In this document: piece by piece, positions 1 through 12,185 of the stretch | Layout: every line of letters begins with the position of its first letter | How positions within the stretch are numbered: position 1 is the first letter of the stretch | Origin: Streptomyces sp. 8K308 | GTDB lineage: Bacteria > Actinomycetota > Actinomycetes > Streptomycetales > Streptomycetaceae | Direction of reading: 5' to 3' | DNA length: 55,192 nucleotides | NCBI RefSeq assembly: GCF_004348315.1 | Contig: NZ_SMKC01000010.1 | Span: 1-55,192, forward strand | Position numbers and translations under genes: made by a program | Notes under the pieces: generated by a model | The model's input: only the letters and a program-made list of their open reading frames with translations | The model's database searches: none | What the model was told of the DNA's origin: nothing

Positions 1-2
1 GG

Positions 3-227
3 GTCGCCGTGGCCGGCTCGCCGGAGCCGACGCACGCCCAGGCGGTGGGGGAGGCGGCCTTCGAGCGGGCCATCGCCTCGCTCGCCGAGCATCGGGCGTA
101 CATCGCGGCGCTCAGCGACCTGGCGCCCGAAGAGTACGCCAGGGATCTCCACCGCGAGGCGGCGGCGGTCGTGGCGGAGCGGTTCGGCGGCGTTCCCTGC
201 GTCGGATTCGAGGTTTTCCCGCGCTGA
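3..227 (+). CDS. C-terminal part of a PIG-L (LmbE-like) deacetylase, cut by window edge
   Basis: The reading frame is open from the window edge to a TGA stop, so this is the last 74 or so codons of a longer gene. The residues AGSPEPTHA followed by a helix with EHRAYIAAL and an ending GFEVFPR resemble the tail of actinobacterial PIG-L/LmbE N-acetylglucosaminyl deacetylases, where SPxPTHAVDVT and an HRxYL helix close the domain. The catalytic AHPDDE region would lie upstream and is not visible, so the family call rests on the tail alone. A GTG at 9 is internal, not a start. A 7-bp stem just after the stop suggests the transcript ends here. Confidence 0.55.
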   Translation, partial: VAVAGSPEPTHAQAVGEAAFERAIASLAEHRAYIAALSDLAPEEYARDLHREAAAVVAERFGGVPCVGFEVFPR

Positions 228-253
228 TCGAGGGCTTTCCCGTGGCCCTCGTC
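226..253 (+). terminator. short hairpin after the PIG-L-like gene
   Basis: CGAGGGC (229-235) pairs exactly with GCCCTCG (245-251) around a 9-nt loop, directly behind the stop codon. There is no T-tract, which is usual for Streptomyces terminators. Weak but well placed. Confidence 0.4.
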
Positions 254-625
254 ACAGCCGCCAGACGAGCTACGAAAAGCGATAGAAGGGAAATGTGACA
301 AAAGGCCTGGGACTTTCGGCCCGGCGTGGTGGGCAAACCGGCAGGGGGTCCGGGAGCCCCCCGGGGGCGTGAGGGAAAGCGCAGGTCGCAGGGGGTTTGG
401 TCGGGTCGGGGCGGATCGCCTCGGCCCGATTCTTGCGAGGTGGGGCCGGTCGGCTAAGGGGGTTGAGGAGACTTTCCTCCCCCGTTTTCACTACGCGGTC
501 GTCTAGTAACAACGGTCCTTGAAAACGGGCAAACCGGTCGTTATCAATGAGATTCGACCGGCCGATTTGACGCTTCTTGCTCAGGTCTGGCCTGAATATC
601 CCCGAATCGCTGAGGTAGGTCCCCC
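254..625. other. gene-free leader region of the M23 peptidase gene
   Basis: About 370 bases without a credible reading frame on either strand. It holds several dyads: a GAGGA/TCCTC hairpin at 465-479 set in a G-rich/C-rich frame, and the two inverted repeats listed separately at 481-561. Together they suggest a structured untranslated leader or an operator region for the downstream peptidase. No match to the c-di-AMP (ydaO) riboswitch consensus was found. No confident -10/-35 pair was identified. Confidence 0.4.
481..561. repeat. two successive perfect inverted repeats upstream of the M23 peptidase
   Basis: CCCGTTTTC (481-489) is the exact reverse complement of GAAAACGGG (521-529), spacing 31 nt. 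Immediately after it CCGGTCG (534-540) is matched by CGACCGG (555-561), spacing 14 nt. The two dyads are side by side, 65 nt before the ATG, and could be stems of a leader RNA or protein-binding sites. Function unknown. Confidence 0.5.
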
Positions 626-1375
626 ATGCCGAACACCACCGCGAACCAGACCCGCAGGATCTTCGGTGCCCGCAAGCGCGTCGCCGCTGTCGTGACGGCC
701 GCCGTGTGCGGCTCCGTGGCCCTGACGGGCGTGGCGGCCGCGGCCGAGGGCGGCCGCGCCGATGTATTCGCCTCGCACACCGCCAGCCAGCTGGCCGACA
801 CGACGCACAGCCAGGCGCATGCCCAGCAGGCGGCCGCCAAGGCCGCCGAGGCCCAGGCCGCCGCCAAGGCGAAGGCCGAGGCGAAGGCCGAGGCGAAGGC
901 CGAGGAGGCCGCGCGGGCGGCCGCGGAGGCCGCCGCCAAGGAGAAGGCGGAGAGGTCCTGGGTGTCGCCGATATCCGACGACTACTCCCTGAGCGCCACG
1001 TTCGGCAACAGCGGTGAACGTTGGGCCCACAAGCACAGCGGTCAGGACTTCGCGGTGCCGGTGGGCACCGAGGTCCAGGCCGTGCACGGCGGCACCGTCG
1101 TCAAGGCCGGCGGCAACGGCGCCGGCGACGGCCCCGCCTACGGCAACGCCATCGTGATCAAACACTCCGACGGCGTCTACACCCAGTACGCCCACCTCTC
1201 GAAGATCGAGGTCAGCGTGGGGGACCGGGTGTCCACCGGCGACACCATCGCCGAGTCCGGCAACACCGGAAACTCCAGCGGCCCGCACCTGCACTTCGAG
1301 GTGAGGAGCACGGCGAGCTACGGCTCGGCCGTCGACCCCGTCGCCTTCCTGAAGAAGCACGGCCTGGACATCTGA
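626..1375 (+). CDS. secreted M23-family peptidoglycan endopeptidase
   Basis: A 249-residue secreted cell-wall hydrolase. Residues 1-40 form a signal peptide (RKR followed by a hydrophobic run ending in AAAAE). Residues 65-110 are a charged Ala/Lys/Glu-rich helix with AKAEAKAEAKAEE repeats, probably a coiled coil holding the catalytic domain away from the membrane. From about 115 comes the LytM/M23 domain: H and D of HSGQDF and the HLHFEV motif supply the zinc ligands and catalytic His, so the enzyme should cleave peptide cross-links in murein. The ATG at 626 is preceded by a GAGGTAGG stretch, which supports it. The gene stands alone between a structured leader and a strong terminator, so it is probably monocistronic. 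The exact peptide bond cleaved cannot be told from sequence. Confidence 0.9.
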   Translation: MPNTTANQTRRIFGARKRVAAVVTAAVCGSVALTGVAAAAEGGRADVFASHTASQLADTTHSQAHAQQAAAKAAEAQAAAKAKAEAKAEAKAEEAARAAAEAAAKEKAERSWVSPISDDYSLSATFGNSGERWAHKHSGQDFAVPVGTEVQAVHGGTVVKAGGNGAGDGPAYGNAIVIKHSDGVYTQYAHLSKIEVSVGDRVSTGDTIAESGNTGNSSGPHLHFEVRSTASYGSAVDPVAFLKKHGLDI

Positions 1376-1402
1376 TCCGGCCGCCGAACACCGCGGAAAC
1401 CA

Positions 1403-1446
1403 CGCGCTGACCCCCCGGCCCCCCGTAGGCCCGGGGGGTCAGCGCG
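1403..1446. terminator. strong hairpin terminator after the M23 gene
   Basis: A 16-bp uninterrupted stem (1403-1418 with 1431-1446) with a 12-nt loop; the arms contain GACCCCCCGG and CCGGGGGGTC. It lies between the rightward M23 gene and the leftward ogt gene and can serve both. Confidence 0.85.
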
Positions 1447-1508
1447 GTGTGCGGGGGCCGCGCGGCCCGGGCCGCGTGCGGCCGCGGCTCCGCCGCCTCG
1501 GCCCCCGC

Positions 1509-2102
1509 TCAGAACAGCGGCGCCGGCAGCACCCCCTCGAGCGCGAGCAGCGCCCGCTTGGTCTCGCGGCCGCCGCCGAAGCCGCCTATCCCTCCGTCCG
1601 CCGCGAGCACCCGGTGGCAGGGCACGATCACCGGCAGCGGATTCGCCCCCATCGCGGCGCCCACCGCACGCGCCGCGCCCGGATCCCCCAAGCGCTCGGC
1701 CAACTCCCCGTATCCGACGACGCCGCCGAACGGCACCGAGGCCGCGAGCTCCCGCAGCACCTGACCGGTGAAGCCGGGCGCGAGCGACCAGTCGAGAGCC
1801 GTGTCGAAGGACCGCAGCCGCCCCGCGAAGTACTCGTCGAGCTCGGCCCACGCCCCGGCGAGCAGCGGGCCGGCCGCCGGATCCTCCCCCGCCGGGACGG
1901 GGCGGCGCCCCAGGGCCCCCTCGAGGCGGGCGAGCGCGCGCCGGGTCACGCGGGCGTCGGCGTGGAAGGCCACGAGCACCAGGCCGCGCTCCGTGGCGGC
2001 GAGCAGCAGCGGCCCGATGGGCGTCTCCCGCACCGACCAGGCGCAGGTGGTGCCGGAAGCCGGCCCGGGCCCCGCGGGCGTCTCGCGCGTGTCAGGACTC
2101 AT
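1509..2102 (-). CDS. ogt: methylated-DNA--protein-cysteine methyltransferase
   Basis: A suicide repair protein of 197 residues that removes alkyl groups from O6-guanine (and O4-thymine) onto its own cysteine. The C-terminal half carries the diagnostic NPLPVIVPCHRV active site with the acceptor cysteine and, before it, a VVGYGELAERLGDPGAARAVG DNA-binding helix; the N-terminal half is the usual ribonuclease-H-like domain. The longer frame starting with TTG at 2132 is not the gene start: that TTG is the first triplet of the promoter box. The ATG at 2102 sits 7 nt after a TAGGCT -10 box, giving a leaderless mRNA. It is divergent from nothing: glpQ2, also leftward, ends 10 nt upstream of the promoter. 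Confidence 0.9.
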   Translation of the reverse strand: MSPDTRETPAGPGPASGTTCAWSVRETPIGPLLLAATERGLVLVAFHADARVTRRALARLEGALGRRPVPAGEDPAAGPLLAGAWAELDEYFAGRLRSFDTALDWSLAPGFTGQVLRELAASVPFGGVVGYGELAERLGDPGAARAVGAAMGANPLPVIVPCHRVLAADGGIGGFGGGRETKRALLALEGVLPAPLF

Positions 2103-2109
2103 GTGGGGC

Positions 2110-2132
2110 AGCCTAGGCCGCCCCACTGACAA
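2110..2132 (-). promoter_or_regulatory. PafBC-type (RecA-independent) damage promoter of ogt
   Basis: On the minus strand TTGTCAGTG (2132-2124), 8 nt, then TAGGCT (2115-2110), then 7 nt to the ATG. This fits the actinobacterial consensus TTGTCRGTG-N8-TANNNT in all fixed positions. Confidence 0.8.
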
Positions 2133-2142
2133 TCCCCGTCGG

Positions 2143-3120
2143 TCAGTCGCCGAGGCCCTCCCTGACCCGGTCCGGGAAGTCGGTGATGATCCCGTCGACG
2201 CCGAGCCCGGCCACCGTGGCCGCCGTGGCCGGGTCGTTGATCGTCCAGGAGTACACCTCGAGCGGCCTGCCGTGCGCGCCGCGGACGGCCTGGATGCCCG
2301 CCACGTACTCGGCGGTCAGGTCCCGGAACCGCGGGTTGATCTGGTCGACGAACTCGGCGTACTCGGGCACGTCGGCCAGCGCCGGGGTGCCGAGGAAGCC
2401 GGTGATCACCTGGGGCGCCAGCTCGTGCACGGTGCGCATGGAGTCGGCGTCGAAGCTCTGCAGCACCAGGCGGTCGCCGGGCCGGCCGCGCAGCCAGCCC
2501 TCCTCCCGCAGCTCGGCGAGGATGTCCTCCTCGATGCCCGGGTACAGGGCCGGGGACTTGATCTCGAGCAGCAGGCTCTGCCCGTTCTCGGCGAGCAGGT
2601 CCAGGTAGTCGTTCAGCGTGGGCACCGGCTCGCCGGCGAACTCGGGGCCGAACCAGCTGCCGGCGTCCAGCTGGGCGATCTCCTCGGCCGTGAAGTCGGA
2701 GACGTTCCACGGCGCGCGGTCGGGGAAGACCTCCTCGACGTTCGTGGTGCGGTTGAGCGTGGTGTCGTGCATCAGCACCAGCTCGCCGTCCGCCGTCTGC
2801 TGCACGTCGGTCTCGACCCACTCGGTGCGGAGGTCGTGGGCGGCGTCCGCCGCGGCCAGGGTGTTCTCCGGCGCGTGCCCCGAGGCCCCCCGGTGTGCCA
2901 CGAGCCGCGGGCCCCGCTCGTGGTCGGCCGCCACGCCGTTCGCCGCGACGGCCGCGCTCGCCGCCGGCGCCTCGGTGGCGGGCTCGGACGCCGGCGACTC
3001 GGCGGCCTGCGAGGAAGCCGAGACGGCGAAGGCCCCGCCGGGGATGAGGAGCGCGAGCGCGCTGACCGCGACGAGTCCGCTGATTCGCCCCTTGGAGGCG
3101 GGCTTGAGCGAGTTCGGCAT
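2143..3120 (-). CDS. glpQ2: secreted glycerophosphodiester phosphodiesterase
   Basis: A 325-residue exported enzyme that hydrolyses glycerophosphodiesters (from phospholipid head groups or teichoic acids) to glycerol-3-phosphate and an alcohol. Residues 1-40 are a signal peptide (KPASKGR then a hydrophobic stretch ending GGAFAVSAS). The catalytic GDPD barrel begins near residue 72 with LVAHRGASGHAPENT, where the His and the Glu-Asn are the acid/base and metal ligands; the ETDV and HDTTLNRTT motifs follow. The ATG at 3120 has a CAGGAG box about 9 nt upstream. Gene position beside uvrB matches glpQ2 of S. coelicolor, a known PhoP target; a PHO-box-like repeat lies at 3226-3247. It shares the upstream region with divergent uvrB. 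Confidence 0.88.
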   Translation of the reverse strand: MPNSLKPASKGRISGLVAVSALALLIPGGAFAVSASSQAAESPASEPATEAPAASAAVAANGVAADHERGPRLVAHRGASGHAPENTLAAADAAHDLRTEWVETDVQQTADGELVLMHDTTLNRTTNVEEVFPDRAPWNVSDFTAEEIAQLDAGSWFGPEFAGEPVPTLNDYLDLLAENGQSLLLEIKSPALYPGIEEDILAELREEGWLRGRPGDRLVLQSFDADSMRTVHELAPQVITGFLGTPALADVPEYAEFVDQINPRFRDLTAEYVAGIQAVRGAHGRPLEVYSWTINDPATAATVAGLGVDGIITDFPDRVREGLGD

Positions 3121-3225
3121 GGGGGGGGACTCCTGACTTCTCGAGCGGCCCCGGGCGACGCAGCGCGCGCCCGGGTCGGGTGGGACGCGGGGAGCCTCCC
3201 CATTCCTGGAAACGAGGAGGGAGAA

Positions 3226-3247
3226 CAGCGGTTACCGTGAGTTGAAC
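3226..3247 (-). promoter_or_regulatory. possible PHO box upstream of glpQ2
   Basis: On the minus strand two adjacent 11-nt units read GTTCAACTCAC (3247-3237) and GGTAACCGCTG (3236-3226). The first keeps the GTTCA core of Streptomyces PhoP direct-repeat units; the second is degenerate. It lies about 105 nt before the glpQ2 start. glpQ genes are established PhoP targets in S. coelicolor; this particular site is an inference. Confidence 0.45.
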
Positions 3248-3277
3248 CTGTGGGGACGGCCGGTCAGTCTGCCCGCG

Positions 3278-3300
3278 TTGTCAGTGCCTGGTCGTACGGT
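3278..3300 (+). promoter_or_regulatory. PafBC-type damage promoter of uvrB
   Basis: TTGTCAGTG (3278-3286), 8 nt, TACGGT (3295-3300), then 6 nt to the uvrB ATG, so the transcript is leaderless or nearly so. Exact match to TTGTCRGTG-N8-TANNNT. Confidence 0.8.
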
Positions 3301-3306
3301 GGTGCC

Positions 3307-5415
<2,109 letters not shown>

Positions 5416-5446
5416 GGCCGGGAGGTGGGCCTCACATAGGGCTGGT

Positions 5447-5471
5447 GGGGGCCGCCGCGCCGGCGGCCCCC
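5447..5471. terminator. bidirectional hairpin terminator
   Basis: GGGGGCCGCC (5447-5456) pairs with GGCGGCCCCC (5462-5471) around GCGCC. It lies between convergent uvrB and the leftward secreted enzyme gene. Confidence 0.8.
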
Positions 5472-5482
5472 GTCGGCCCGCC

Positions 5483-8400
5483 TCAGCGGGTGACGCGGAT
5501 CTCCGCGTCCCGGCGCTCGCCGCCGACCGCCACCGTGAGGGTGACGGTGCCGGGGCGCAGGGCGGTCAGCCGCCCGGTGGCCGGGTCGAAGGCGGCGATG
5601 TCGCGGCGGCCGGCCTCCTGGGCCGGGCCCAGGTGGAGGCCGCGCGAGCCGGCCCAGTCGGCGCTGACCGGGAAGCCCACCGGCACCTCACGCTCCCCGG
5701 AAACCAGGCGCTGGGTCAGCGTGGCGCCCGCCGCCGCCGTCTCGCCGGCCCGCAGCGTCGCGGGCGCGGTCAGGTCGAGCGCGTCCACGTGCGGCCTGGT
5801 CTGTACCGTCAGCCAGTCGGGCAGCACCGTCTCGGGCGACCGCCTGGCCTCGGCCTGCTCGTGCCCCGACACCCGGTCCACGCCCACCAGCGCCCAGCCG
5901 GTGAAGCCGCCCTCGTTCGGCGCGGCGGCCGGCGCCTTGCCCGCGTCGCCGCCGATGAAGTAGGGCACCCCGTCCAGCCGGTAGCCGTCGAAGACCCCCA
6001 CGTGCGCGCCGAAGAACGCGGCACCCTTGCCGGTCTCCCGCCGGAACTCCGCGAGCCACTCCTCGAGCAGCGCGGCCTCGAGACGGTCGGTCAGCTGACT
6101 GGCCGGCCGCACCGTGGTGTCCCGGGGCGGCACGTGCGACATCACGACCACGGAGCCGATCGAGCGGTCTCGTGCCGCCGCGTCGAGCTGCGCCCGCAGC
6201 TCGCGCAGCTGGGCGAAGCCGCCGCCGCGCAGGGTCAGCGAGGAGCTGTCCAGCGTGACGAACCGGGTCCCCCGGTGGTCGAACGTCAGCTGGGCCGGGC
6301 CGAACTCCTCCTCGAAGCCGTCGATGGAGCCGCCCATCACCTCGTGGTTGCCCGGCACGTAGTACCACGGGACGGCGTCGCCCAGCTCCTCCTCGATCAC
6401 CTGGCGGGCGAACGCCAGGTCGGCCGGCGAGCCCTCGTCCACCCAGTCGCCGTTGATCATCACGAAGTCGGGGTCGGCCGCCCTGGCCTCGCGCAGCGTC
6501 CGCCTGGCCAGCGCCACGATGTCGCTGTCCGGGTCCCGCGCCACGAACTGGGCGTCCGAGACCACGGCGAACCGCCACTCCCTGGCCGCCGCGTCGGCCC
6601 CGGAGCCGATCAGCGGGTCGGCCGGCCGGTCCGCGTCGGGGAGCTCCACCTCCGGCGGGGTCTGGGCGCGCAGCTCGTCGAGGACGACCTCGTCGGCGTA
6701 CCGCGTGTCGGGGCGGGTCTCGGCGATGTAGAAGCGCCGCACGGAGACCGGATAGGCCATGCCCTGCGGCACCTCGAAGGTGATCTGCCGCCACCCCTCC
6801 CAGGTGATGTGGGGCCCGCGCAGCACCTGACCGACGCCCTGGGCGTCCACCAGGTGCAGCGAGGGCCAGGAGCCGCGGCCGTCGCCGTCCACCCAGAGCG
6901 TGAAGCTCTGCGGCTGGCCGGCGACGGGGATCTCGGCCGGCGGGGTCGCGTAGGCCGCGCGAGTCGCGGTGGAGAGCGTGAAGTCGTAGGCCATCCGCAC
7001 CCCGGTGCCCTCCCGCCCGGCCGGCTCGGGGGCGAGCGAGCCGCCGGCGCGCGCGTGGCTGAAGACCCAGCGGTCGGCGTCCTCGAAGTCGGCCACCACG
7101 GTGTCCTGGAGGCCGACGGTCACCGCCACGGTGGTGGTGGCCCCGGCCACCGTCGCGGTGATCAGCCCGGAGGCGGCGCCCGCGTCGGAGGCGGCGGTCA
7201 CCGTGAAGCCGCCGGCCGCCGGGTCGGGCTCGACCCGGAAGAGGGCGGCGTCGTAGTCGAGGGCGACGTCGGCCGGCTCGATGGGCGCCGATCCGCCGGC
7301 CGCGTCGTGGCCGAGCACCCCGAAGCCGCCGGTGGCGTCCGCGTCGGCCAGGCCGACGCGCCGGGTGGTGGGGGTGATCCTGGTCAGCTCGCCGAGCACG
7401 GTCAGCTCCGTCGAGCCGGTGGCCCGGTGCCGGGACGCGGTGACCTCGACGGTGCCCGGGCGCCGAGCCGTGAACACCCCGTCGGCGTCCACCACGCCCA
7501 CGGACGAGCGGTCCGAGCGCCAGCGCGGCCCCGCATCGTCGTCGGCCGGGCCGTGGGTCTCGTCGTGCCCGGTAGCGGTCAGCTGGCGGGTGAGACCGGG
7601 GAAGACCCGCTTGGGGTGGCCGCCGGGCACGGCGTCGGCGGTGGGCGCCACGGCCGGGTCGAGGGCGGTGGCGACCCGGTAGCCGGCGACCGCGCCGCTG
7701 CCCTCGGGCGCGGTGATCGCAAGACCGTTGGGCACCTCGCGCTGCCGGCCGTCCGAGGGGCTGTTGACCACGGTCGGCGCCGCGTCGCCCGGCGCGCGGG
7801 CGAGCAGCGTGGTGGAGCCGCCGCCGTCCAGGTTGAGCGCGCTGTAGGCGCCGAGGTCGTCCATCAGCAGCGCCAGTTCGGTCAGGGTGACCCCGCTGGA
7901 GTGCGCCTGCCGGCCGTCCACGGTCAGCACGTACATCTCCTGCCCGTCCCGCGAGAAGCCCACCGCGGTGCGCGGCGCGGTCGCGTTGTTCGGCAGACCC
8001 TCCCAGTTCACCGGCTCACCCTCGGACACCAGCACGCCGCGGCCGCCGACCGCGGTGTGCGGCAGCGGCCCGCCGTCGCCGGTGCGGGGCGCGTACTCGG
8101 TGGCGACCGGGTCGCCGGCGGAGAGTTCGTCGAGGGCCAGCGCCCCGGCGTCGCGGCCGAGCAGCACGTAGGCGCCGTCGGGGATCGGTCCGGCGCCCGG
8201 CTCGTCGGACACCGAGGACACCCGGTCGTCCACCACCAGGACCTCGGTGACCTCGGCCGCCCCGGTGACCGGCAGTGCCCGGTCATCCTCGCCCCACAGC
8301 GGGGTGTAGAGCCCGATGCCGCCGGCGGGGACGGTGGCCGCGTTGAAGCCGGCGAGGTCGCGCTCGCCGGCCGGCAGGTCGAGGGTGCCGTCGAAGTAGA

Positions 8401-8932
8401 GGTCGAGGACGCGGCCGGCGCCGTCGGGGCCGATGGCGGCGGCCTGGGCGGCGCCGCCCGAGCCTGAGTGGCGCAGCTCCCCGTCGGCGACGCCGGGGCC
8501 GAGGGGGGCGCTCGAGCCGTTGATGTCGAAGAAGTCGCCGTTGATGGCGGCCACGGTCGTGCGTCCCTCGCCCGGGTCGTGGCCCGCGACCAGCTCCTCG
8601 ACCGTGGCCGCGTCCGCCACCTCGTCGGCGCCGAGGTAGTCGACGCGCAGCTCGCTCGTCAGGTCGACGGTGAGCGCCTGGGCGCTCAGCCACTTGTCGG
8701 ACTCCAGGCGCCGATAGGTCGTCAGTTCGGCGCCGGGCGCGACCGGTTGCTCGGTGCGGGACAGCTCGATGCCGTCGCCGTCGGCCACCGAGGCGGGGAC
8801 GGCCCGGGTGAGGGCCGGCGCTGGGGCGGCCACGGCCGGCGGTGGCGCGGACAGGACCGCCAGCGCCGAGGCCACCCCCAGCACGAGCAGTGAACGGGCG
8901 CGCGGTCTCCCGCGCGCGGCGACTCCTGACAC
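5483..8932 (-). CDS. large secreted phosphodiester glycosidase with metallophosphoesterase domain
   Basis: A 1149-residue exported protein. Residues 1-37 are a signal peptide. Residues about 85-410 form a phosphodiester glycosidase domain (NAGPA, the family of mammalian GlcNAc-1-phosphodiester alpha-N-acetylglucosaminidase), with AINGDFFDINGSSAP at 129 and NLDGGGSTTLLA at 367. Residues 440-610 look like Ig/BIG2-type beta repeats, 610-760 like a jelly-roll carbohydrate-binding domain. Residues 785-1000 are a calcineurin-type phosphoesterase: VSDAQF (791), NGDW (827), GNHE (861), SHVPPRD (932) and GAHVG (975). The first metal motif is DxQ rather than the common DxH. A last beta domain closes the chain. 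The GTG at 8932 has AAGGGAG 6 nt upstream. Substrate is unknown; removal of sugar-phosphate from wall polymers or GlcNAc-1-phosphodiesters is an inference, supported by a DasR-like site upstream. Confidence 0.8.
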   Translation of the reverse strand: MSGVAARGRPRARSLLVLGVASALAVLSAPPPAVAAPAPALTRAVPASVADGDGIELSRTEQPVAPGAELTTYRRLESDKWLSAQALTVDLTSELRVDYLGADEVADAATVEELVAGHDPGEGRTTVAAINGDFFDINGSSAPLGPGVADGELRHSGSGGAAQAAAIGPDGAGRVLDLYFDGTLDLPAGERDLAGFNAATVPAGGIGLYTPLWGEDDRALPVTGAAEVTEVLVVDDRVSSVSDEPGAGPIPDGAYVLLGRDAGALALDELSAGDPVATEYAPRTGDGGPLPHTAVGGRGVLVSEGEPVNWEGLPNNATAPRTAVGFSRDGQEMYVLTVDGRQAHSSGVTLTELALLMDDLGAYSALNLDGGGSTTLLARAPGDAAPTVVNSPSDGRQREVPNGLAITAPEGSGAVAGYRVATALDPAVAPTADAVPGGHPKRVFPGLTRQLTATGHDETHGPADDDAGPRWRSDRSSVGVVDADGVFTARRPGTVEVTASRHRATGSTELTVLGELTRITPTTRRVGLADADATGGFGVLGHDAAGGSAPIEPADVALDYDAALFRVEPDPAAGGFTVTAASDAGAASGLITATVAGATTTVAVTVGLQDTVVADFEDADRWVFSHARAGGSLAPEPAGREGTGVRMAYDFTLSTATRAAYATPPAEIPVAGQPQSFTLWVDGDGRGSWPSLHLVDAQGVGQVLRGPHITWEGWRQITFEVPQGMAYPVSVRRFYIAETRPDTRYADEVVLDELRAQTPPEVELPDADRPADPLIGSGADAAAREWRFAVVSDAQFVARDPDSDIVALARRTLREARAADPDFVMINGDWVDEGSPADLAFARQVIEEELGDAVPWYYVPGNHEVMGGSIDGFEEEFGPAQLTFDHRGTRFVTLDSSSLTLRGGGFAQLRELRAQLDAAARDRSIGSVVVMSHVPPRDTTVRPASQLTDRLEAALLEEWLAEFRRETGKGAAFFGAHVGVFDGYRLDGVPYFIGGDAGKAPAAAPNEGGFTGWALVGVDRVSGHEQAEARRSPETVLPDWLTVQTRPHVDALDLTAPATLRAGETAAAGATLTQRLVSGEREVPVGFPVSADWAGSRGLHLGPAQEAGRRDIAAFDPATGRLTALRPGTVTLTVAVGGERRDAEIRVTR

Positions 8933-8940
8933 AGGAACTC

Positions 8941-8999
8941 CCTTGGACGCTTGCCGCTGTCGGCGCGGTGCGCGCCGACAGCGGCTCAGCGTTCCAAGG
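8941..8999 (-). promoter_or_regulatory. long leader hairpin overlapping the ribosome binding site
   Basis: A 15-bp perfect stem (8953-8967 with 8971-8985, 3-nt loop) is extended on both sides by CCTTGGACGCT (8941-8951) against AGCGTTCCAAGG (8988-8999), with one bulge. On the minus strand the base of the stem contains CCAAGG, which runs into the Shine-Dalgarno AAGGGAG of the gene starting at 8932. The hairpin could therefore hide the start site, or act as a terminator for uvrA read-through. Confidence 0.6.
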
Positions 9000-9002
9000 A
9001 GG

Positions 9003-9018
9003 ACCGGTCTATACCAGA
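9003..9018 (-). promoter_or_regulatory. DasR-type (dre) operator candidate
   Basis: ACCGGTCTATACCAGA agrees with the DasR-responsive element ACTGGTCTAGACCAGT at 13 of 16 positions, including the GGTCTA-ACCAG core. It lies 71-86 nt before the start of the secreted phosphodiester glycosidase gene, in the only plausible promoter space after uvrA. Confidence 0.55.
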
Positions 9019-9077
9019 GGGCCGACGAGAACTCTGGGAGAACAACCCCACCGGCCCCGGCGGAACCTCACGGGGCG

Positions 9078-11987
<2,910 letters not shown>

Positions 11988-12047
11988 GCCGGATGGCACC
12001 TTTCGTGTGAATCCCGGATCGCCCGCGGAGCGCAGGCGGCCCGTTCA

Positions 12048-12070
12048 AGAGTATGGGCGGCATCTGACGA
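12048..12070 (-). promoter_or_regulatory. PafBC-like damage promoter of uvrA
   Basis: On the minus strand TCGTCAGAT (12070-12062), 8 nt, TACTCT (12053-12048). It keeps the GTCAG core, the exact 8-nt gap and TANNNT; the second and last two bases of the first box deviate. The leader to the GTG at 11987 would be about 50 nt. No LexA palindrome was seen here. Confidence 0.6.
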
Positions 12071-12172
12071 ACGTCCCCCGGATGCCTCGGGCCCTGCGCT
12101 CCGCACTCTATAGCACGCTCGTTCGATTCCCGGCGGCTTCCCGCCCACCTTCACTCGAAGGTGTGAGGGAGA

Positions 12173-12178
12173 TAGCGT
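12173..12178 (+). promoter_or_regulatory. -10 box of the mycothiol-dependent isomerase-like gene
   Basis: TAGCGT ends 7 nt before the ATG at 12186, the same geometry as the leaderless promoters of ogt and dapD. It overlaps the alternative GTG at 12177 and argues against it. Confidence 0.5.
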
Positions 12179-12185
12179 GGTGATC

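Noticed and set aside
254..625. c-di-AMP (ydaO) riboswitch before the M23 gene
   Set aside because: The conserved riboswitch blocks, such as the GGTGAAT and GGGTGCC-type segments, were not found.
2130..2132. TTG start for ogt
   Set aside because: This TTG is the first triplet of the TTGTCAGTG promoter box; the ATG at 2102 fits the -10 box.
3250..3306. Upstream start for uvrB
   Set aside because: The extra 19 codons contain the promoter and would not be transcribed from it.
5633..8467. 944-residue open frame on the plus strand
   Set aside because: It lies antisense to the secreted phosphodiester glycosidase gene, is rich in Arg/Gly/Val/His from GC bias, and shows no domain.
12000..12176. 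LexA (SOS) box between uvrA and its divergent neighbour
   Set aside because: CGAAC and GTTCG words occur but about 50 bp apart and not as one palindrome.
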